Shown here: piece by piece, positions 57,318-64,000 of the stretch | Numbering within the stretch: the stretch's first letter is position 1 | Layout of the letters: each line of letters starts with the position of its first letter | Source: Parvibaculum sedimenti | GTDB lineage: Bacteria > Pseudomonadota > Alphaproteobacteria > Parvibaculales > Parvibaculaceae | Direction: 5' to 3' | DNA: 64,000 bases | Assembly: GCF_009184905.1 (NCBI RefSeq) | Contig: NZ_WESC01000008.1 | Coordinates: 124,001-188,000, forward strand | Notes under the pieces: generated by a model | Databases searched by the model: none | Told to the model about the DNA's origin: nothing | Seen by the model: the letters and a program-made list of their open reading frames with translations, nothing else | Position numbers and translations under genes: made by a program

Positions 57318-58399
57318 TGAGCGCCGCTCGCCGTCTGGAGAGACGTGACCGGCTCCGACTTCGTGTCGATCTCGATATTGGCGCTCATGCCGGCGCGGAT
57401 TTCGGGGTCGCCCTGCTTGCGGTCGATTGCGATGCGGACAGGAATGCGCTGCACGACCTTCACCCAGTTGCCTGTCGCGTTCTGCGCGGGGAGCACGGAG
57501 AACTCCGAACCCGTCGCCTGGGAGATGCTTGCGACATGGCCGGTCCATTTGTGGCCCGGATAGGTGTCAATGTCGATCTCGGCCAATTGTCCGGCATGGA
57601 CGTTGGTGAGGTCGGTTTCCTTGAAGTTGCCTTCGATCCAGACATTGTCATGCGAAACGACGCTCAGGACGGCCATGCCGGGCGCAATCTGATCGCCGAC
57701 CTGGGGCTGCTTGCCAGCCACGCCGTCGAAGGGCGCGCGCACGGTCGTGCGCTCGAGATTGAGCGCGGCGTTGTCGCGCATGGCCTTGGCGGCAAGATAG
57801 GAGGCATGCGACTCCACCGGCGCGTCGGGCGCGCCGTCGAGTTGCGCCGAAATCTGTTCGAGGCTCTGCCGCAGCACGCCGTCAAGCTGGCTCGCCGTAT
57901 CGAAATTATGACGCGCCGTGTCGAGGTTGGACTGGCTGGCGAAGTTGCTCTTGGCGAGCGCCGACTGGCGTTCGAACTGACGCTTGTAATAGGCGATGCT
58001 GGTCGCCGAAAGGCCGAGCTGCGCGACGGTCATTTCATACTTTGCGCGCAGCGCCTTCACATTCGCGGTCGCAGTGGCGAGCTGCGCCTCAGCCTGCGCG
58101 AGCGCGATCTGGTAAGGGGCGGGGTCGATCAGGAAGAGAGGATCGCCCGCCTTCACAAACTGGTTCTCCCTCACGAAGACCTTGACGATGCGCCCGCCGA
58201 CATCGGGGCTCACCGAGACCATATCCGCCTTCGCATAGGCGTTATCGGTGCTCACGTAGCGACCGCCCGTAAAATAGAAATAGGCGATGAGCGCGATGAG
58301 GAGGGCTGGGACGCCGATCAACAGGATCGGGCGAAGCTGCGCCCTGTCGCTCAAGAGGCGCCGCGCCGTGTTCGAAACGGGGGCGAATGTCACCGACAT
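57314..58399 (-). CDS. emrA: HlyD/EmrA-type periplasmic adaptor
   Basis: 361 aa. N-terminal membrane anchor (RPILLIGVPALLIALIAYFY), then the barrel-sandwich halves (GGRYVSTDNAYAKADMVSVS and GVAGKQPQVGDQIAPGMAVL) around a long coiled-coil hairpin (about 90-200) with QAEAQLATATANVKALRAKY. Links EmrB to an outer-membrane channel. Second gene of the marR-emrA-emrB operon. Confidence 0.92.
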   Translation of the reverse strand: MSVTFAPVSNTARRLLSDRAQLRPILLIGVPALLIALIAYFYFTGGRYVSTDNAYAKADMVSVSPDVGGRIVKVFVRENQFVKAGDPLFLIDPAPYQIALAQAEAQLATATANVKALRAKYEMTVAQLGLSATSIAYYKRQFERQSALAKSNFASQSNLDTARHNFDTASQLDGVLRQSLEQISAQLDGAPDAPVESHASYLAAKAMRDNAALNLERTTVRAPFDGVAGKQPQVGDQIAPGMAVLSVVSHDNVWIEGNFKETDLTNVHAGQLAEIDIDTYPGHKWTGHVASISQATGSEFSVLPAQNATGNWVKVVQRIPVRIAIDRKQGDPEIRAGMSANIEIDTKSEPVTSLQTASGAQ

Positions 58400-58457
58400 G
58401 CTTGATGCCTTTCAATTCCAAATGACGAATATCGAGTGGTGGAACGGCGGACGGCCG

Positions 58458-58946
58458 TCAGTCGCCGCGCGTCGGCGCAGAAGAGGCGCCGAGATGCACG
58501 GCGGCGACATTGCCGCGTAACCGTTCAAGAAGGCCCGCGAGCGCCTCTACTTCAGAGCGCGCGAAACCACCAAGAATGGTGCCGTAGATTTCTTCCGCAA
58601 TGTCCCAGATCTGATCAAGAAGCGGGGCCGCCTGCTCGGTGAGAAACAGACGTTGCGCGCGCCGATCCTTGGGGTCCGGGCGCCGCTCCACAAAACCCGC
58701 CGCGACGAGCTTGTCGATCAGGCGCGCGACCGTGATCGGCTGAACGTCCAGCAGATCGGCCAGGCTTACCTGGTTGAGCCCCTCATTGCGCGACAGGTGT
58801 ACGAGCGCGCGCCACTGCGCCTGTGTCAGGCCAAGGGGTGCGATGCGCTCGTTGAAGATGCGTCGGAGCATCCGCGACGAGTCGCCGATCAGGAAGCCGA
58901 TCCCGAGATCGAGGGAGCGGACGACGGGGAGAGGTTTATGCAGCAT
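58458..58946 (-). CDS. MarR family transcriptional regulator
   Basis: 162 aa winged-helix protein. Recognition region LTQAQWRALVHLSRNEGLNQ followed by LADLLDVQPITVARLIDKLV and the wing RRPDPKDRRAQRLFLTEQA. First gene of the emrAB operon, 58 nt upstream of emrA. Proteins of this kind repress efflux genes until a phenolic or drug ligand binds. A perfect palindrome just upstream is the probable operator. Confidence 0.92.
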   Translation of the reverse strand: MLHKPLPVVRSLDLGIGFLIGDSSRMLRRIFNERIAPLGLTQAQWRALVHLSRNEGLNQVSLADLLDVQPITVARLIDKLVAAGFVERRPDPKDRRAQRLFLTEQAAPLLDQIWDIAEEIYGTILGGFARSEVEALAGLLERLRGNVAAVHLGASSAPTRGD

Positions 58947-58968
58947 TGCTGTTTAAAGGCCTTACACT

Positions 58969-58987
58969 TAATAAGCCTTACTTATTA
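58969..58987. promoter_or_regulatory. Probable MarR operator
   Basis: Perfect inverted repeat TAATAAG-CCTTA-CTTATTA (7-bp arms, 5-nt spacer), 22 nt upstream of the marR ATG. AT-rich and symmetric, as expected for a MarR dimer. It would control the marR-emrA-emrB operon by autorepression. Confidence 0.6.
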
Positions 58988-60012
58988 TACAAAGACAATA
59001 AAAGCCTCGGCAAGGGGGCTTTTGTGGGGGGGGAGGGGCAGATTGATTTTGGCTCGGCTACCAATTCAAAGGGGCGATACTTTAGATGCCCTCTAAACTG
59101 GGCCGCCCGGTTTCCCGCCTCCATCTGTTCCTTGCTTTGGAGAGGGCGCTTGCATCCGGCGGCGGTTCCCAGCTCTTGCCGATCTGCTGCAGGGCAGGAC
59201 GAATCCGTGGCATGAGCTGATCTGCCGCAAGCCGGCCTATATGCCGTCGAAGCCACTGAGATATCTCAGCGTCAAAGGCTCCTCACCGTGCTCAGCGGCA
59301 TCGACCGGCGCATGGATGGCAAGGTCCAACGGAGGAATCTCAAGAGTTGATTTGGGCCGCTCTGCGCGCATCATCGACGCGATGAGGTGCAAAAGATGGC
59401 ATTCAACATAGAGCGTTAAAATAGTTTGCTTACAGATTTATTTTGACCGATCTGTTCTACTTTCTCTTCGGGTTCAGGGAGGGTCTGATCGTCTGCGTAC
59501 ATCAAGTGTGTGAGAGCAATTCTCAGTCCTGTTTCATCTCAGGCTACCGACGCCCCTGCCGGCCCCATCATTCTTCGTGTCGGCCAGCGAGCATCTCGGC
59601 AAAAAGCCACGGATCGCAGCCGCACTTCTACGTCGGTACATTCATTACCGATGTGTAATGTCGTTGAACTTTTTTTTGACTTATAGGAAGCAGGTTGGCG
59701 GCACGTTTTTGCGGCGTATATGCGAACGATGCGCATTGTTTCTGTCTTCCGACTGCGTGGTCCATGACCTCCTGCGGAAATTGTCTCCGCTCGTTAATTC
59801 TCCAAGAAACTCCAAACAGGAATCTGTTTAAGTCGCAAAGAATGCAGCGCTGTAGCTGCTTATGAAATGGGCAATTTTTACAATACCGCCAAATGCGGAC
59901 AAACTTTAAAGAAGCCTCCGCACGCGGGAGGCTTTACCGAAAGTGCCGGAATTTTTCGCTCTCCGGAACGGCAGTCATTGTTTCTGCCATTTTCCGCGAA
60001 CAGGGGGATGTC
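58988..60012. other. About 1 kb without a credible gene, lower GC
   Basis: Between the divergent marR operon and the response regulator. Base composition is visibly more AT-rich than the rest of the window, with G-tracts near 59027 and T-tracts near 59669. Short open frames on both strands (for example 59443-59658) lack ribosome sites and family likeness. The only structured element I can support is the stem-loop at 59912-59934. It may be a decayed gene, acquired DNA or a regulatory region. Confidence 0.5.
59912..59934 (+). terminator. Terminator-like stem-loop upstream of response regulator
   Basis: AAGCCTCC (59912-59919) and GGAGGCTT (59927-59934) with a 7-nt loop, flanked upstream by an A/T-rich CTTTAAAG. 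It ends 78 nt before the regulator GTG. It could be an attenuator in the leader, or the end of a small RNA transcribed from the gene-less stretch. Confidence 0.45.
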
Positions 60013-60744
60013 GTGTACCGCGTTTTGATAGTCGATGACGATGTCGAACTCACAGAGTTGCTGCGCGAATATATAGAGCTTGAAGGCTTCACGGTGGAGT
60101 GCGTCCATGACGGCCTCGCCTGCTTGCGCAGCGATGTCGATGTCCATGATCTCATCGTGCTCGACGTCATGCTCCCGTCGATTTCCGGCTTCGAAGTTTT
60201 GAAGAGGTTGAGGCAGCGTTCGAAGGTTCCGGTGATCATGCTGACCGCGCGCGACGGTGATGTCGATCGTGTCGTTGGTCTTGAGTTGGGAGCAGACGAT
60301 TATGTGTCCAAGCCCGTCAATCCCAGGGAACTGATCGCCCGCATAAGAGCAGTCCTTCGCCGCACAAACCCGGCAGAGTCAGGGTCTTCAGGCGAATTGG
60401 AGGTCGGTGACATTCGCCTGGATGCCGCATCGCGCAGCGCATGGGCGATTGGTCGACGTCTTGAGCTCACCACCGCCGAATTTGATCTGCTTCAGCACCT
60501 CATGCGCAATGCGGGAATTATTGTGTCGCGCGACGAACTGTCCTCGGCGGTATTCGGGCGCAAGCACGCCGCGTCCGCCGACCGTAATGTCGACACGCTG
60601 GTGAGCAAGGTCCGACGAAAGATAGTGCCTGCGGGCGGCGTCGAGACATGCATAAAGACGATCCGCAATGTCGGATATCTCTATGCACTTCCGTCGGCAT
60701 CGACGCCGGACAGAGACCGCCGGCGGGCCGCTGTCGATGATTGA
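60013..60744 (+). CDS. OmpR-family response regulator (CpxR/PhoB-like)
   Basis: 243 aa, GTG start at 60013 with AGGGGGA upstream. Receiver domain with phosphoacceptor Asp51 in IVLDVMLPS and conserved Lys100 in VSKPVNPREL. C-terminal winged helix (from about 135) with RRLELTTAEFDLLQHLMRNA and TLVSKVRRKI. Activated by the histidine kinase at the end of the locus. Its stop lies inside the start of the barrel gene (8-nt overlap), so the four genes form one operon. Confidence 0.93.
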   Translation: MYRVLIVDDDVELTELLREYIELEGFTVECVHDGLACLRSDVDVHDLIVLDVMLPSISGFEVLKRLRQRSKVPVIMLTARDGDVDRVVGLELGADDYVSKPVNPRELIARIRAVLRRTNPAESGSSGELEVGDIRLDAASRSAWAIGRRLELTTAEFDLLQHLMRNAGIIVSRDELSSAVFGRKHAASADRNVDTLVSKVRRKIVPAGGVETCIKTIRNVGYLYALPSASTPDRDRRRAAVDD

Positions 60745-61792
60745 ACGGTTCGACAGTCTCTCGCGTTTGACGGTCGGTCTTGCCGCGGTCGGACTTGCGT
60801 CGTGTCTGACAAGCAACCCGGCATATGCAGGCGGAAAGTATCAGCTTGGCAGTGGCTATGACGTGGGGCCGTTCAATTTCTCGGGCTACATGAATTTTGT
60901 GGTGGCCTTGCCGGATCAAGGGCCGAAGTCCGCCACCCTCGAAGACCTCAGCCTCTTTGCAGCCGGCCATATCTCGAAACTCATAAATCCCTTTGTGGAG
61001 GCGGAGCTGACGCATCTTGTCGTCGCCGACACCGACCATTCGGGGGAGAACAACACCGGCGCGGAACTGGTTCTGGAGCGCTATTACAACGACTCCTATC
61101 TGTCCGACAGCGTCATACTGCGTTTGGGCAAGATGCTCGCGCCGGTTGGCGAGTGGAATTTGAATCATGCCGCGCCTCTTGTTCTGGCGACCTCGCGGCC
61201 TGCGGTGACCTTCCGGAATTTTGCCGCTTACATTCAGGGCGTTTCCCTTCTGTACAGCGATCCGGAGGGAGGCGCTCCCGACATGCAGGTCTATTGGCAA
61301 CCTGATTGGGAAGAGACGGAAAAGCCGCGCGGCGTGGTCTTCGAACAGCACAAGATGGCCGAGGGGATTCACGTCAGCGTTCCGATTCTCCAGTTCGACA
61401 AGGTAGGATTTTCGTTTCAGCGGGTTGTCGACTTTCACGGTGTAACTCAATCGCTCGTCGGCGGAGATTTTCGCTACACGCTTCAGAACGTCACCCTGCA
61501 AGGGGAAGCGACCTATTCAAGTCTTTCAGGCGGAGACATGACGCGCCTCAGAGATGATGAGTCTGGCGGATATCTCTCCGCCACCTATGCGTTCAATCCG
61601 AGATGGTCGGCCTATTCGTGGTATGAGGCATTCATGGACCGAACCCAGACATCGGCGGCGCAGGATGCGCTTGTGGGCGTCGCATATCATCCCGTCGATG
61701 TGATGGTCGTCAAACTCGAATATCTGCAGAATTTCGGTGGAACCCCTGTAAATCCGACGGGACTGTTTGCGTCCTGGTCGGTGCTATTCTGA
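60737..61792 (+). CDS. Outer-membrane beta-barrel protein, porin-like
   Basis: 351 aa from the ATG at 60737, overlapping the regulator stop. Signal peptide (LTVGLAAVGLASCLTSNPAY, cut near AYA-GG). The mature part alternates aromatic-rich strands (FNFSGYMNFVVALPDQG, YNDSYLSDSVILRLGKMLAP) and ends in Phe (LFASWSVLF), the usual barrel C-terminal signature. No known porin family is obvious. Embedded between regulator and a binding-protein-like gene, it may admit or report the signal molecule. Confidence 0.78.
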   Translation: MIERFDSLSRLTVGLAAVGLASCLTSNPAYAGGKYQLGSGYDVGPFNFSGYMNFVVALPDQGPKSATLEDLSLFAAGHISKLINPFVEAELTHLVVADTDHSGENNTGAELVLERYYNDSYLSDSVILRLGKMLAPVGEWNLNHAAPLVLATSRPAVTFRNFAAYIQGVSLLYSDPEGGAPDMQVYWQPDWEETEKPRGVVFEQHKMAEGIHVSVPILQFDKVGFSFQRVVDFHGVTQSLVGGDFRYTLQNVTLQGEATYSSLSGGDMTRLRDDESGGYLSATYAFNPRWSAYSWYEAFMDRTQTSAAQDALVGVAYHPVDVMVVKLEYLQNFGGTPVNPTGLFASWSVLF

Positions 61793-61795
61793 ACC

Positions 61796-62230
61796 GTGCC
61801 AATAGCAAGAGCCACATTCTTCCTCGTCGTCGTTATTAATCTGCTTACGGTGCAAGTGGCCGTGGCCGAAGAGCTTCTTATCATCGCCAATCCATCTGTC
61901 GGCCCGATTGCGCCGATGACACTGAGGCAGATTTCCGCGATTTATCTGTTGAGGATGATTTCCTGGCCGGATGGCAGCCACGTCATTCCCGTCAATCGGG
62001 AGCTCGGGAGCAGGGCGCGGGAAAGGTTCACCACCTTGGTGCTTCGTGAAGACAATGCCGCTCTGGTCGACTACTGGAACAAGATGCACTTCCAGGGAAA
62101 GTCGCCGCCTGTGATTCAGGAGTCTGAGCAGGCGATGCTCGCTTTCGTGCGCAGCGTGCCGGGCGCGGTCGGGTATGTATCTGCATCGACGCCTGTCGAT
62201 GGAGTAGAGGTCCTCGACCATGTTCCATAG
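61796..62230 (+). CDS. Small periplasmic PstS-like (phosphate-binding-like) protein
   Basis: 144 aa, GTG start. Signal peptide (FFLVVVINLLTVQVAVAEE) then a short binding-protein-like core: LLIIANPSVGPIAPMTLRQI, VIPVNRELGSRARERFTTLV and VRSVPGAVGYVSASTPVDGV. This resembles one lobe of PstS-type phosphate-binding proteins, but it is far shorter than a full PstS (about 330 aa). No ABC transporter genes accompany it. It starts 3 nt after the barrel stop and overlaps the kinase start by 11 nt, so it is likely a sensory partner. Confidence 0.7.
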   Translation: MPIARATFFLVVVINLLTVQVAVAEELLIIANPSVGPIAPMTLRQISAIYLLRMISWPDGSHVIPVNRELGSRARERFTTLVLREDNAALVDYWNKMHFQGKSPPVIQESEQAMLAFVRSVPGAVGYVSASTPVDGVEVLDHVP

Positions 62231-64000
62231 ACTTTGCAGGGAGTGGAGTGGCGGTCCGGGCGAGTTCTTACGTCGCTCGATTTCCCGCAAGATTCTGGCC
62301 GCTTTGGTAGCGATCTATGTCGTGACCTATGCGTCGACCGCATTCATCGTCTATTCCAGCGTCTCCACGTCCATTGTGGATTCAAATATGCAGGCGCTGC
62401 ACGAGTTGGCGCAGCGCAAATATGAGCGGGTAGAGAGCGTATTGGGCGCGGCGGCGACCGATCTCACCGCTTGGTCGCAGCTGGAGGTGATGAACGATCT
62501 GGTGTCTGGCGATCTCGACAAGCGCATCGATTCGACGCTTGACGGGTTGAAGCGGCTCTATGACTTGAGCGGCGATATCTACGCTTATGATATCAAGGGA
62601 AGGCTGATTTCCAGTACGCGCGCTGACAATCCGGCGGGCGAACTGCCATCCGTATGGAGAAGGCCGGAAAAGCATCTTGTTTTCATCGACAAGCATGTGG
62701 ATCCGGTTTCGCACGCCGATATCGTCGCTCTGGAAATTCCGGTGTTCGGGACTTTCGACAAGAATTATCAGATCGGATGGCTGGTGCTCACCTATCCATG
62801 GGCGGGTGTCGAGCGGTTGCTTTTCAGCGGCGACACGGCAACGGTTCTCAAGGCGACTGGTAGTCAGACATCGATACTGGCGGCCGACTGGGGCCCGTTT
62901 GCGGGTCGTGCCGATGCCGATGAACGTCAGGCATGGCTCAGCGGCAAAGATGGCGACATCGTTGCCGGGCGTTCCGCGCCGAGCAAAGGCATTCTCGGGC
63001 ACTGGCAGGTTTTCGCCCTGCAGAAGACGAATGTGACCGCGCATCTCCTTTGGCGTATCGGTGGGGAACTCATCATGCTGGGGGGAGCATTGGCCGTGCC
63101 GATCATCGGCGTCGGGCGATGGCTCTCAAACAGGCTGACGGCGCCGGTCGTGGAATTGACGCGGGTCGTCAGCGAAATCACAGAGACCGACAATCTCGAT
63201 GTCAGGGTTCCGGAGGCGAGCACGGACGAGCTGGGCACACTGGCGCGTTCCTTCAATCGAATGACTGAAAGCCTTCAGCGCGCGGCCGGCGAAAGAGAAC
63301 GATTTGTGGAAGATCTGGAGGCGCTGAACCAGACGCTTGAGACGAAGGTGGCGGCGCGCACGGAGGAACTTGAGGTCGCGGTCGCGACTCAAAAGCGCCT
63401 CATCGGTGATATCTCCCACGAAATCAAGTCGCCGCTGGCGCGCCTCGGAATGGCGCTCGGCCTGCTTCGGCGATCCGTCAACGACAGCCGTACGACGAAG
63501 CATTTCGATCGCATGGAGCGCGAGATCGACAATATCTCCGCATTGGCGAGCGAGCTTCTGACGCTCATGCGGCTTGATACAGCCGCTGACGCCGTCGAGT
63601 TCATGGTTGTCGATATTTGCGAGGTGATCACGCAGATCGCGTCCGATGCGACTTATGAAGCGCCGAACCGGAAAGACGACATGCATCTGTTTTTGCCGAC
63701 GGCGGCTGTCTTTGTAATGGGCGACGCCCAGCTGCTTGCCCGGGCGATCGAGAATGTCGTGAGGAACGCACTTTTTTACACAACCGAGAAGACACCGGTT
63801 GACGTCATCGTTCGCGCAGAGGGCGACGGGCAGGTGGTGATAGAGGTGCATGATTTCGGCCCGGGTGTTCCACCGGCCGCCCTTGCCCAATTGTTCGAGC
63901 CTTTCTATCGCGTCGACGATGCCAGAGCCCGCAATACGGGTGGCTCTGGCATCGGCCTGGCAATTTGTCAGCGCGTCATGATTCTTCATGGCGGAACTGT
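62220..64000 (+). CDS. Sensor histidine kinase (partial, C-terminus off window)
   Basis: 593 codons to the right edge without a stop. TM1 near residues 22-46 (LAALVAIYVVTYASTAFIVY), a periplasmic sensor of about 225 residues, TM2 near 276-300, HAMP, then the H box DISHEIKSPLARLG with phosphoacceptor His400. The ATPase part has N box ENVVRNALFY, G1 DFGPGVP and G2 GGSGIGLAI. Partner of the OmpR-type regulator in the same operon. The final few residues are missing. The sensor domain has no recognised fold from sequence alone. Confidence 0.92.
   Translation, partial: MFHRLCREWSGGPGEFLRRSISRKILAALVAIYVVTYASTAFIVYSSVSTSIVDSNMQALHELAQRKYERVESVLGAAATDLTAWSQLEVMNDLVSGDLDKRIDSTLDGLKRLYDLSGDIYAYDIKGRLISSTRADNPAGELPSVWRRPEKHLVFIDKHVDPVSHADIVALEIPVFGTFDKNYQIGWLVLTYPWAGVERLLFSGDTATVLKATGSQTSILAADWGPFAGRADADERQAWLSGKDGDIVAGRSAPSKGILGHWQVFALQKTNVTAHLLWRIGGELIMLGGALAVPIIGVGRWLSNRLTAPVVELTRVVSEITETDNLDVRVPEASTDELGTLARSFNRMTESLQRAAGERERFVEDLEALNQTLETKVAARTEELEVAVATQKRLIGDISHEIKSPLARLGMALGLLRRSVNDSRTTKHFDRMEREIDNISALASELLTLMRLDTAADAVEFMVVDICEVITQIASDATYEAPNRKDDMHLFLPTAAVFVMGDAQLLARAIENVVRNALFYTTEKTPVDVIVRAEGDGQVVIEVHDFGPGVPPAALAQLFEPFYRVDDARARNTGGSGIGLAICQRVMILHGGT

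Noticed and set aside
57317-58405. 362-codon plus-strand frame antisense to emrA
   Set aside because: EmrA on the minus strand has the anchor, coiled coil and sandwich halves; the plus frame is a shadow.
59443-59658. 71-codon open frame in the AT-rich gap
   Set aside because: No ribosome site, Ser/His/Cys-rich sequence without family likeness.
61796-62230. Complete phosphate ABC transporter (Pst)
   Set aside because: Only a truncated binding-protein-like gene is present; no pstC, pstA or pstB in the window.

Overview
The window is high-GC, densely packed bacterial chromosome. The gene content points to an alphaproteobacterium: Usg-like protein, bactofilin, Zur-type Fur regulator, the xseB-ispA-dxs-tlyA-RNA methyltransferase run, pdxH opposite dnaJ-like/fabI/aroC, and several acyl-CoA enzymes. 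A Parvibaculum-like Hyphomicrobiales organism would fit, but that placement is inference; no rRNA or marker alignment was possible. About 62 protein genes are supported. I saw no tRNA, rRNA, CRISPR array, insertion sequence or prophage.

Layout. 1-5.3 kb: left-edge HD-domain nucleotidase fragment, then a rightward group of a Lon-like protease, two universal stress proteins and a small conserved protein. 5.3-8.9 kb (leftward): FabH-type ketoacyl synthase, a structured non-coding stretch, bactofilin, 3-methyladenine glycosylase and YgfZ. 9-11.4 kb: family 9 glycosyltransferase coupled to a dihydroorotase-like enzyme. 11.4-17.1 kb: Usg, then acryloyl-CoA-reductase-like protein, feruloyl-CoA-synthase-like ligase, LysE exporter and a ThDP enzyme. 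17.1-26.2 kb: SDR, Zur-like regulator, SRAP, GNAT, CNNM/CorC-type membrane protein, FAD oxidoreductase, VOC protein, YqhA and Sua5. 26.2-31.4 kb: SDR, acyl-CoA dehydrogenase, metallo-hydrolase and a globin-coupled chemoreceptor. 31.7-40.5 kb: histone-deacetylase-like protein followed by isoprenoid (ispA, dxs) and RNA-modification genes, a methyltransferase and an FMN glutamate-synthase-like protein. 40.5-45.5 kb: aroC, fabI, dnaJ-like, Sel1 and glycine-zipper lipoprotein genes (leftward), then pdxH. 45.5-55.7 kb: CDF transporter, kinase fusion, SDR, aminotransferase, amidase, acyl-CoA ligase, DUF1499 protein and MBL hydrolase. 55.8-59 kb: marR-emrA-emrB efflux operon with a palindromic operator. 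59-60 kb: about 1 kb of lower-GC DNA without a credible gene. 60-64 kb: response regulator, outer-membrane barrel, small phosphate-binding-like periplasmic protein and sensor kinase, all overlapping, the kinase cut by the window edge.

How it works together: most of the window is housekeeping (isoprenoid, fatty-acid, shikimate and B6 synthesis; tRNA/rRNA modification; DNA repair) plus acyl-CoA and amino-compound catabolism. The most system-like locus is the last one: a two-component pair with a barrel and a solute-binding-like protein embedded between regulator and kinase, with no transporter seen. Other points of interest are the hairpin-rich segment at 6.4-6.75 kb, the Lon-like protease with degenerate ATPase motifs, and the dihydroorotase-like protein lacking the first metal-binding histidine.
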